Source: Betaproteobacteria bacterium (GTDB lineage Bacteria; Pseudomonadota; Gammaproteobacteria; Burkholderiales; Burkholderiaceae_C). From it: a stretch of DNA of 7,640 nucleotides. Each line of letters begins with the position of its first letter. Position 1 is the stretch's first letter. The stretch lies in the NCBI GenBank assembly GCA_009923895.1, contig RFSP01000083.1, positions 1 through 7,640 on the forward strand, written 5' to 3'. The notes beneath the pieces were generated by a model. The model was not told where the DNA came from and did not search any database. It was given only the letters and a program-made list of their open reading frames with translations. The translations under genes were made by a program, and so were the position numbers. Positions 1 to 6,078 of this stretch are shown here, in pieces.

Positions 1-389
1 GTGAAGTGCCCGGAACGCCTCCAGTGAAACGTCGGATGTACCCGACCAAACAAATGGCGGTGGCCGAGATGCGGATCAAGCTGGAGCAGACCCGCGCGTT
101 GTTTTTGCAAAACGCACGGGATGCGCGTGTGGACCCCGACCGCGACACCCGCATGCGTTTGTTGGCAGCGCATTACACGATCATGGAAAACGCCAACGAT
201 TTGGCGCGATTGGCCATTCGCACCTGTGGTGGCCAGTCCATGCTCAAGAGCTTGCCGCTGGAGCGAATCTATCGAGATTCGCGTTGCGGGTCGCTGATGC
301 TGCCCTGGACGGCCGAAATATGTGTCGACCGACTCGGCCGAGAGTGCCTGTACGAGTCGGGGGAGCGCGACGAGGTGATCGAGCCGTGA
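1..389 (+). CDS. Acyl-CoA dehydrogenase family protein, C-terminal part (5' end outside window)
   Basis: About 128 C-terminal residues of a protein whose family is usually near 380-400 residues. The frame is open to the left edge, so the GTG at position 6 is probably an internal valine and not the start. The segment matches the helical C-terminal domain of FAD-dependent acyl-CoA dehydrogenases, which oxidise acyl-CoA to enoyl-CoA. Visible signs are the helix with AHYTIMENANDLARLAI, the RTCGGQ turn, and the LERIYRDSR stretch (nt 258-284) that precedes the active-site loop. After RDSR the usual YEGT, whose Glu is the catalytic base in medium- and short-chain enzymes, is replaced by GSLMLPWTAEI. 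The base may lie elsewhere, as in isovaleryl-CoA dehydrogenase, or the protein may have another role. The stop codon overlaps the start of the acyl-CoA synthetase gene, so the two are co-translated and probably share a substrate. Family call firm; substrate unknown. Confidence 0.85.
   Translation, partial: EVPGTPPVKRRMYPTKQMAVAEMRIKLEQTRALFLQNARDARVDPDRDTRMRLLAAHYTIMENANDLARLAIRTCGGQSMLKSLPLERIYRDSRCGSLMLPWTAEICVDRLGRECLYESGERDEVIEP
372..388 (+). promoter_or_regulatory. Coupled start of the acyl-CoA synthetase gene (GAGG plus GTGA overlap)
   Basis: GAGG at 372-375 lies 10 bases before GTG at 386-388. The GTG overlaps the TGA (387-389) of the upstream gene as GTGA. An in-frame ATG exists at 284, but the 34 residues it would add are only the other-frame reading of the conserved dehydrogenase C-terminus. 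This makes 386 the better start and suggests translational coupling. Confidence 0.65.
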
Positions 390-1747
390 TCGACATCGGT
401 GCTGCCGAGGTCCACCAAGAAGCAGCGCGCCAGTTCAGTCGGCTCGCTGACCTGGGGGTCCAGGCAGGCCATTCGGTGGGTTGGTTGGGGCTGAACGGCT
501 TGGAAGGTCTGGGGCTGCTCCAGGCTTGCCGCCAGCACGGTGCGCGCTTTGTGCCATTGAATTGGCGCTTGTCGCCCATTGAGCTTGCAGACATTGCGCA
601 GCATGCCGGCTTGCAGCATTTGCTGCACGATGGTCCGATGAACGCCCTGGCAGAAAAGGTCAAGTCCTTGGTGGGTCTGCCTCAGCCTTTGGCGCCGGGG
701 CATGAAGAAGGCGATTGGATGGTCGTCTACACCTCCGGCACCACGGGTCGCCCCAAAGGGGCTGTTCACACCGTGGAGGGCATGACCGCCAACATGGAGG
801 CGGCCATTGAGGCGCAGGCGTTCAGCGCCGACACGCGCACTTTGGCGGTCTTGCCGATGTTCCACGTGGGAGGGCTGTGTATTCAGGTCTTGCCCACGCT
901 GGCCGCCGGTGGCCGCGTTTTGCTGCACGAACGCTTCGATCCCCCAGCCTGGCTGCGTGACGTGGCCCATTGGCGCCCCACCACCAGCCTGCTGGTTCCC
1001 GCCACGATGCAGGCTTTGCTCGACCATCCTGAGTGGGCTCGTGCGGATTTGAGCGCTTTACAGTTTGTCAATTGCGGCTCTTCGGTGGTGCCGCGTGCTT
1101 TGATCGATGCTTTCTTCGCAAGGGGTGTCCCGGTCACGCAGGTCTATGGCTCCACAGAGACCGGTCCGGTGTCCATCGTCTTGCCGCTCCAAGAAGCGTC
1201 TCAAGCCAGAGGCAAGGTGGGGCGTCCCGCGCGCCAGGTGCAAGTGCAGTTGGTCAAGGCCGACGGCCACCTGGCTCTGCCGGGCGAGGTGGGGGAGATC
1301 TGGCTTCGCGCCCCCAATCTGATGCGCTGCTACCACCGAGAAGGAGATTCTTCTTCCTTCAAAGACGGATGGTTTTGCTCAGGCGACTTGGCGTGGCAGG
1401 ATTCGCAAGGACATTTTGAGGTCGTGGGCCGCTGCAAGGACATGATCATCTCAGGCGGAGAGAATATTTATCCTGCTGAAATTGAGAATTGTCTGGTTGG
1501 ATTTCCGCAAATCAAGGAATGCGCCGTGCTCGCGATGCCCGATCGAAAGTGGGGTGAAATTCCTGTGTTGGTGGTGGTCACCCCCACGGGTCTGCCCATG
1601 GACGAGGGGGCCATCCGGTCGCGCTTGGACGTCCACCTGGCGCGGTTCAAACACCCCAGACGCATTGTTCAGGTGGACGCCCTGCCCAGAACGGCCCTCG
1701 GGAAAGTTCAAAAAGAAGTTTTGTTGACTCGGATTTCAGTCGCTTAG
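386..1747 (+). CDS. Acyl-CoA synthetase / AMP-dependent acid-CoA ligase (ANL superfamily)
   Basis: Activates a carboxylic acid to its acyl-AMP and then its CoA thioester. From the GTG start it has 453 residues, shorter than the roughly 500-550 usual for fatty-acyl-CoA ligases; the shortening is at the N-terminus, which begins close to the first core helix. Core motifs appear in order: phosphate-binding loop YTSGTTGRPKG (residues 115-125), FHVGG (159-163), QVYGSTETG (253-260 region), DGWFCSGDLA (327-336), the hinge and CoA-face motif GRCKDMIISGGENIYPAEIE (348-367), and PRTALGKVQK (434-443) with Lys440 as the expected adenylation lysine. All residues needed for both half-reactions therefore seem present. 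It overlaps the upstream dehydrogenase gene by 4 bases, consistent with a beta-oxidation or side-chain degradation operon. The substrate (fatty, aromatic or small organic acid) cannot be decided from sequence. No terminator is visible after the stop; the clpB promoter begins 20 bases downstream. Confidence 0.9.
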   Translation: MIDIGAAEVHQEAARQFSRLADLGVQAGHSVGWLGLNGLEGLGLLQACRQHGARFVPLNWRLSPIELADIAQHAGLQHLLHDGPMNALAEKVKSLVGLPQPLAPGHEEGDWMVVYTSGTTGRPKGAVHTVEGMTANMEAAIEAQAFSADTRTLAVLPMFHVGGLCIQVLPTLAAGGRVLLHERFDPPAWLRDVAHWRPTTSLLVPATMQALLDHPEWARADLSALQFVNCGSSVVPRALIDAFFARGVPVTQVYGSTETGPVSIVLPLQEASQARGKVGRPARQVQVQLVKADGHLALPGEVGEIWLRAPNLMRCYHREGDSSSFKDGWFCSGDLAWQDSQGHFEVVGRCKDMIISGGENIYPAEIENCLVGFPQIKECAVLAMPDRKWGEIPVLVVVTPTGLPMDEGAIRSRLDVHLARFKHPRRIVQVDALPRTALGKVQKEVLLTRISVA

Positions 1748-1767
1748 GGTCGCCCGAGAGCGCAGAC

Positions 1768-1795
1768 CTTGAAAGGCTCGCAGGCCGCCCCAAAT
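1768..1795 (+). promoter_or_regulatory. Sigma-32 (RpoH) heat-shock promoter of clpB
   Basis: CTTGAAA at 1768-1774, a 13-base spacer, then CCCCAAAT at 1788-1795. The known RpoH consensus is CTTGAAA, 11-16 bases, CCCCATnT; the -35 is perfect and the -10 differs at one defined base. Transcription would start near 1801-1803, giving a leader of about 20 bases that contains the clpB ribosome site. It lies in the only clear gap between the acyl-CoA synthetase stop and the clpB start, where a heat-shock promoter is expected. Confidence 0.85.
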
Positions 1796-1800
1796 ACCCT

Positions 1801-1813
1801 GAAGGAAGCGAGG
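1801..1813 (+). promoter_or_regulatory. Ribosome binding site of clpB
   Basis: A purine-rich stretch, GAAGGAAGCGAGG, ends 8 bases before ATG 1822. GAGG (1810-1813) is the best Shine-Dalgarno core by spacing, with GGA further upstream as an alternative. It fixes the start at the residues MRLDKLT, typical of the ClpB N-terminus. Confidence 0.6.
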
Positions 1814-1821
1814 ACAAAACC

Positions 1822-4416
1822 ATGCGCCTGGACAAACTCACCACGGCATTTCAACAAGCGCTCAATGAGGCCAGTTCGTTGGCGGTGGCACGCGACAACC
1901 CCTATGTGGAGCCGGCGCATTTGCTGCTTGCCATGCTGGACATGCCGGAGGGGCCTCGAGCGCTTCTCGAGCGCTCTGGCGCCAACGGCTCGGCCCTGAA
2001 AACCGCCATGGAAACGCTGGTGGCGGGGTTCCCCAGTGTGCAGGGAGGGGGCCAAACCCAGGCTGGCCGAGAGTTGGTGCAATTACTCCAGGCTTGCGAG
2101 AAGGAAGCCACCAAGCGGGGGGACCAGTTCATTGCCAGCGAAATGTTTTTGCTCGCTTTGGCCGACAGCAAGACCGACATCGGTGGGGTGGTGCGCGGTC
2201 ATGGCTTGCTGCGCAAGAATCTGGAAGCGGCCATTGAGGCCGTACGAGGAGGGCAGACCGTGGATTCCGCCGAGTCTGAAGGGCAACGTGAAGCGCTGAA
2301 AAAGTACACCTTGGACCTGACGGAGCGTGCCAGACAAGGCAAGCTCGACCCGGTCATCGGACGCGACGATGAAATCCGACGCGCCATTCAAGTGTTGCAG
2401 CGTCGCAGCAAGAACAACCCGGTCCTGATTGGCGAGCCCGGGGTGGGCAAGACCGCCATTGTCGAAGGCCTGGCGCAACGCATCGTCAATGGCGAGGTGC
2501 CAGACACGCTGCGCGAAAAACGCGTGTTGGTGCTGGACATGGCGGGCTTGTTGGCCGGTGCCAAGTACCGTGGCGAGTTTGAGGAGCGCCTCAAAGCCGT
2601 GCTCAAAGAGGTCTCCCAAGACGAAGGGCGCATCATTCTGTTCATTGATGAATTGCACACCATGGTGGGTGCGGGCAAGGCCGAAGGCGCCATTGATGCC
2701 GGGAACATGCTCAAGCCGGCACTGGCCCGCGGTGAGTTGCATTGCATCGGGGCGACCACCCTCGATGAGTACCGCAAATACGTCGAGAAAGATGCTGCGC
2801 TGGAGCGACGCTTCCAGAAAGTGCTGGTGGACGAACCCAGTGTGGAGGCCACCATCGCCATCTTGCGGGGACTTCAGGAGAAATACGAAGTCCACCACGG
2901 CGTGGAGATCACCGACCCGGCCATCGTGGCAGCTGCCGAGTTGAGCCACCGCTACATCACCGACCGCTTCTTGCCCGACAAGGCCATTGATCTGATCGAC
3001 GAGGCGGCGGCCAAGATCAAGATTGAAATCGATTCCAAGCCGGAGGCCATGGACAAACTCGATCGGCGATTGATTCAGCTCAAGATCGAGCGAGAGGCCG
3101 TCCGCAAGGAGAAGGATGAGGCCTCCCAAAGACGTCTCCAACTCATCGAGCAGGAGATTCAAAAACTCGGCCGAGAGTACGCCGACTTGGAAGAAATTTG
3201 GAAGGCCGAGAAGGCGGTGGCGCAGGGCTCTGCCCAATTGAAAGAAGAGATAGACCGCTTGCGATTCCAAATTGAAGAGCTCAAGCGCAAAGGCGACTTC
3301 AACAAAGTGGCCGAATTGCAATATGGCAGGCTGCCTGAGATAGAGAAAAAACTCAAAGAGGCCCAAGCCCGAGAAACCGGCAAATCAAAAGACGGGCAAA
3401 GCACCCCCACGCTGTTGCGAACCATGGTGGGTGCCGAAGAGATTGCCGAGGTGGTCTCACGTGCCACCGGAATTCCAGTGTCCAAGCTGATGCAGGGCGA
3501 ACGGGACAAATTGCTCCAAATGGAGGCCAAGCTGCACCAGCGTGTGGTCGGCCAGGATGCGGCGATCACGGCGGTCGCTGACGCCATTCGGCGCTCCCGT
3601 GCGGGCTTGTCCGATCCCCACAGGCCCTTGGGCTCCTTCCTCTTCTTGGGACCCACGGGCGTGGGGAAAACCGAACTGTGCAAGGCGCTTGCTGCCTTCT
3701 TGTTCGACAGTGACGAGATGATGGTGCGCATCGACATGAGCGAGTTCATGGAGAAGCACTCGGTCAGCCGCCTGATCGGCGCGCCTCCTGGCTATGTGGG
3801 CTACGAAGAGGGCGGAACTTTGACCGAGGCGGTGCGGCGCAAGCCCTACAGCGTCATCTTGCTTGACGAGGTCGAAAAGGCCCATCCCGATGTCTTCAAT
3901 GTGCTGCTCCAGGTGTTGGACGATGGCCGATTGACCGACGGGCAGGGTCGCACGGTCGACTTCAAGAACGCTGTCATCGTCATGACCAGCAATCTCGGGT
4001 CGCACCTGATCATGCAAATGGCGGGGCAAGATGCCGGCTTGATTCGTGAGGCGGTATGGACCGAGGTGAAGCAGCATTTCCGGCCGGAGTTTCTCAACCG
4101 AATCGATGAGTCGGTGGTGTTTCATGCGCTGGATGCCGCACACATTGAGAACATCGCGCGCATTCAACTCCAAGTCTTGGCCGCGAGAATTCAAAAGATG
4201 GACATGCAGTTGGAGGTGACGCCCGCTGCATTGGCGGAGCTCGCTAAAGTGGGCTTTGACCCTGTCTTTGGTGCGCGCCCCCTCAAGAGAGCCATTCAAC
4301 AGCGCATCGAGAATCCGGTGTCCAAGCTGATTTTGCAAGGGCGCTTCGGCCCCAAGGATGTGATTCCTGTCGATTGGACCCAAGGCGAGTTCACCTTCGA
4401 GCGCATGGTGCACTGA
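1822..4416 (+). CDS. clpB: ATP-dependent protein disaggregase ClpB (Hsp100)
   Basis: Cytosolic hexameric AAA+ machine that, with DnaK/DnaJ/GrpE, threads aggregated proteins through its pore. At 864 residues it is full length (E. coli 857). Order: N-domain of Clp repeats (about 1-145); NBD1 with Walker A GEPGVGKT (204-211, Lys210), pore Tyr249 in AKYRGEF, Walker B FIDE (Glu277) and Arg fingers R329/R330; coiled-coil middle domain (about 408-520) with Tyr501, matching E. coli Tyr503 of the DnaK-responsive region; NBD2 with Walker A GPTGVGKT (610-617, Lys616), pore Tyr658 in GYVGY, Walker B LLDE (Glu683), Arg760 in FLNRIDE and sensor-2 GARPLKR (Arg819). Nothing catalytic is missing, and ClpP-binding loops of ClpA/ClpX type are not evident. 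Numbering against E. coli shifts from -2 to +5 after the middle domain, so the linker to NBD2 is about 7 residues longer. It follows a sigma-32 promoter and holds an internal start signal at 2247-2262. Confidence 0.98.
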   Translation: MRLDKLTTAFQQALNEASSLAVARDNPYVEPAHLLLAMLDMPEGPRALLERSGANGSALKTAMETLVAGFPSVQGGGQTQAGRELVQLLQACEKEATKRGDQFIASEMFLLALADSKTDIGGVVRGHGLLRKNLEAAIEAVRGGQTVDSAESEGQREALKKYTLDLTERARQGKLDPVIGRDDEIRRAIQVLQRRSKNNPVLIGEPGVGKTAIVEGLAQRIVNGEVPDTLREKRVLVLDMAGLLAGAKYRGEFEERLKAVLKEVSQDEGRIILFIDELHTMVGAGKAEGAIDAGNMLKPALARGELHCIGATTLDEYRKYVEKDAALERRFQKVLVDEPSVEATIAILRGLQEKYEVHHGVEITDPAIVAAAELSHRYITDRFLPDKAIDLIDEAAAKIKIEIDSKPEAMDKLDRRLIQLKIEREAVRKEKDEASQRRLQLIEQEIQKLGREYADLEEIWKAEKAVAQGSAQLKEEIDRLRFQIEELKRKGDFNKVAELQYGRLPEIEKKLKEAQARETGKSKDGQSTPTLLRTMVGAEEIAEVVSRATGIPVSKLMQGERDKLLQMEAKLHQRVVGQDAAITAVADAIRRSRAGLSDPHRPLGSFLFLGPTGVGKTELCKALAAFLFDSDEMMVRIDMSEFMEKHSVSRLIGAPPGYVGYEEGGTLTEAVRRKPYSVILLDEVEKAHPDVFNVLLQVLDDGRLTDGQGRTVDFKNAVIVMTSNLGSHLIMQMAGQDAGLIREAVWTEVKQHFRPEFLNRIDESVVFHALDAAHIENIARIQLQVLAARIQKMDMQLEVTPAALAELAKVGFDPVFGARPLKRAIQQRIENPVSKLILQGRFGPKDVIPVDWTQGEFTFERMVH
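2247..2262 (+). promoter_or_regulatory. clpB: Internal translation start within clpB (short ClpB lacking the N-domain)
   Basis: A perfect Shine-Dalgarno AGGAGG (2247-2252) stands 7 bases before the in-frame GTG at 2260-2262, codon Val147, at the junction of the N-domain and NBD1. E. coli ClpB is known to be made also from an internal GTG at Val149, giving an approximately 80-kDa form. The NBD1 numbering offset here is -2 (Walker A Lys210 against 212), so Val147 is the exact equivalent. Initiation here would give 718 residues, spanning 2260-4416. That the site is used is inference. Confidence 0.75.
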
Positions 4417-4440
4417 CGCTTGAGTGCCGACCCGTAGAAT
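4413..4440 (+). promoter_or_regulatory. Putative sigma-70 promoter of nadB, positioned for a leaderless transcript
   Basis: TAGAAT at 4435-4440 matches TATAAT at 5 of 6 bases. With a 16-base spacer, CTGACG at 4413-4418 matches TTGACA at 4 of 6 and overlaps the clpB stop codon. The last base of the -10 box is separated from the nadB ATG by only 6 bases (CTCCCG), so the start point would fall at or within a base or two of the A of the ATG. The -10 is convincing; the -35 is weak. Confidence 0.55.
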
Positions 4441-4446
4441 CTCCCG

Positions 4447-6078
4447 ATGAATTCAGATATCAAGGGGCCCTCGCACGGGCGGGTGGTGATCATCGGGGCC
4501 GGTCTCGCCGGTTTGACCGTCGCGTTGAACTTGGCCTCGCATTGCCGGGTGACCGTCTTGGCCAAGCGTGGCTTGGATGAGGGGGCCACCGCCTGGGCGC
4601 AGGGGGGCATCGTGGGCGTCTTGGGCCAGGACGACAGTGTGGAGTCCCACGTCAAAGACACTTTGGATGCGGGTGCAGGTCTCGTTGACGAACACACGGC
4701 ACGCTTCATCGCGCAGGCCAGTTCAAGTGCCATCGAATGGCTGGTGGCCCAGGGGGTGCCGTTTTCAGAAGACCCTCAAGGACCGCTCGGATTGCACCTG
4801 ACCCGGGAGGGGGGGCATGCGGTTCGACGCATTGCGCACGCTGCAGACGCCACGGGAAAGGCGATTCATGACGCGCTCATGGACAAGGCGCGAAACCATC
4901 CCCACATCGATCTTCGAGAGCGGTGGATGGCCTTGGATCTCATCACCACCCGGCATCTCAAACGCTCCGGCCCGGCCCGCTGTCATGGGGTCTATGCCTT
5001 GGACATGGATCACCGAAGGGTGGAAACGCTCGAGGCGCAGGCCGTGGTGCTGGCCACCGGCGGGGCAGGCAAGGTGTACCGCTACACCACCAACCCCGAT
5101 ACGGCCACGGGTGACGGCGTGGCCATGGCGTGGCGGGCAGGTTGCCGAATCGCCAACATGGAATTCATCCAGTTCCATCCCACCTGTCTGTACCACCCCC
5201 AAGACCGCAGTTTCTTGATTTCTGAAGCGCTCAGAGGCGAAGGCGCTCGGCTGTGTCTGCCGGGCATCGACGGTGATGAGGCCCGCTTTATGCCGCGACA
5301 CGATCCTCGTGCCGAATTGGCTCCCAGAGATGTCGTGGCCCGGGCCATCGACTTCGAGATGAAAAAGCATGGCCTGGACCACGTGTGGCTCGACGCCAGA
5401 CATTTGGGGCGGGATTTTCTGGAGAGCCACTTCCCCACCATTTACGCAAGGTGCCGCTCACTGGGCATGGACATGGCGACGCAACCGATCCCCGTCGTGC
5501 CGGCGGCCCATTACACCTGCGGGGGCGTGGTCACCGATCTGCAGGGGCGCACCGATTTGCCGGGGCTCTACGCGGTGGGAGAAACCGCCCACACGGGCTT
5601 GCATGGTGCCAACCGATTGGCCAGCAACTCGCTATTGGAATGTGTGGTCCTGGGGCAGGCTTGCGCCAGTCGAATCGCCAGCGAGCCTGCAACGCCCCAC
5701 GCTTCATTGCCCCCCTGGGACGAAAGCCAGGTGGAAGATGCCGACGAGCAAGTGGTGATCGCTCACAACTGGGATGAATTGCGTTTGCTCATGTGGAATT
5801 ACGTGGGCATTGTCCGCACGACGCGCCGCCTGGAGCGGGCGTTGCATCGGGTGCAATTGCTCAAGAGCGAGATCGATGAGTACTACGCCAACTTCCGCGT
5901 GACCCGCGACCTTCTTGAGCTTCGCAACTTGGTGGACTGCGCAGAATTGATCGTCCGATCAGCGCTGTTGCGAGAAGAAAGTCGCGGGCTGCATTACAGC
6001 CGGGATTTTCCGCACACCTTGCCGGTGAGTTTTCCGACGGTGATGGCCAAATCCATGGTCAGGCGGTCACCCGCATAG
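4447..6078 (+). CDS. nadB: L-aspartate oxidase NadB
   Basis: FAD flavoenzyme that oxidises L-aspartate to iminoaspartate, using oxygen or fumarate, in the first step of de novo NAD synthesis; soluble, with no signal peptide or membrane segment. Its 543 residues match the family (E. coli 540). The N-terminal dinucleotide fold has GAGLAG (17-22), followed by AWAQGGI (49-55) and the HLTREGGH region (117-124). Residues aligning with the E. coli substrate and catalytic set are all present: Glu121, His244 in FHPT, Arg294 in LAPRD (E. coli 290), His355 in AAHYTCGG (351) and Arg390 in GANRLASNSLLE (386). This favours aspartate oxidase over the related succinate and fumarate flavoproteins, as does the neighbouring nadA and nadC. 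The C-terminal helical domain is complete. It starts 30 bases after clpB with no Shine-Dalgarno, and no other in-frame start fits. Its end overlaps the convergent nadC by 20 bases. Confidence 0.97.
   Translation: MNSDIKGPSHGRVVIIGAGLAGLTVALNLASHCRVTVLAKRGLDEGATAWAQGGIVGVLGQDDSVESHVKDTLDAGAGLVDEHTARFIAQASSSAIEWLVAQGVPFSEDPQGPLGLHLTREGGHAVRRIAHAADATGKAIHDALMDKARNHPHIDLRERWMALDLITTRHLKRSGPARCHGVYALDMDHRRVETLEAQAVVLATGGAGKVYRYTTNPDTATGDGVAMAWRAGCRIANMEFIQFHPTCLYHPQDRSFLISEALRGEGARLCLPGIDGDEARFMPRHDPRAELAPRDVVARAIDFEMKKHGLDHVWLDARHLGRDFLESHFPTIYARCRSLGMDMATQPIPVVPAAHYTCGGVVTDLQGRTDLPGLYAVGETAHTGLHGANRLASNSLLECVVLGQACASRIASEPATPHASLPPWDESQVEDADEQVVIAHNWDELRLLMWNYVGIVRTTRRLERALHRVQLLKSEIDEYYANFRVTRDLLELRNLVDCAELIVRSALLREESRGLHYSRDFPHTLPVSFPTVMAKSMVRRSPA
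6059..6078. other. Tail-to-tail coding overlap of nadB and nadC
   Basis: The nadB stop (TAG, 6076-6078, + strand) lies inside nadC, and the nadC stop (TGA read on the minus strand, 6059-6061) lies inside nadB. The last six codons and stop of each gene are therefore antisense to one another. I find no GC-rich hairpin followed by a T-run on either strand around 6030-6110, so neither transcript has an obvious intrinsic terminator here. Confidence 0.9.

Noticed and set aside
284..385. ATG-started N-terminal extension of the acyl-CoA synthetase
   Set aside because: The 34 added residues are the alternate-frame reading of the conserved dehydrogenase tail; the GTG at 386 with its GTGA overlap is the better start.
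1955..1976. CTCGAGCGCT repeated with an 11-base period (also a GAGCGCT/AGCGCTC inverted repeat)
   Set aside because: It lies inside the conserved ClpB N-domain and encodes ordinary RALLERS residues; two copies are too few, and a coding explanation suffices.
2083..3366. Long open frame (427 codons) antisense to clpB
   Set aside because: It mirrors a strongly conserved AAA+ coding frame in high-GC DNA, where antisense frames stay open by codon bias. Its translation shows no recognisable domain and no ribosome site was seen.
3457..4413. Second long antisense frame (318 codons) in clpB
   Set aside because: Same cause as above; the protein is a low-information mirror of NBD2 with no family motif.
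4420..4425. TTGAGT as the -35 box of the nadB promoter
   Set aside because: It is only 9 bases from the TAGAAT box, too close for a sigma-70 promoter; CTGACG at 4413 with 16 bases fits better.
4410..4427. Possible terminator after clpB (GCACT...AGTGC stem)
   Set aside because: The stem is only 5 base pairs with an 8-base loop and no following T-run.
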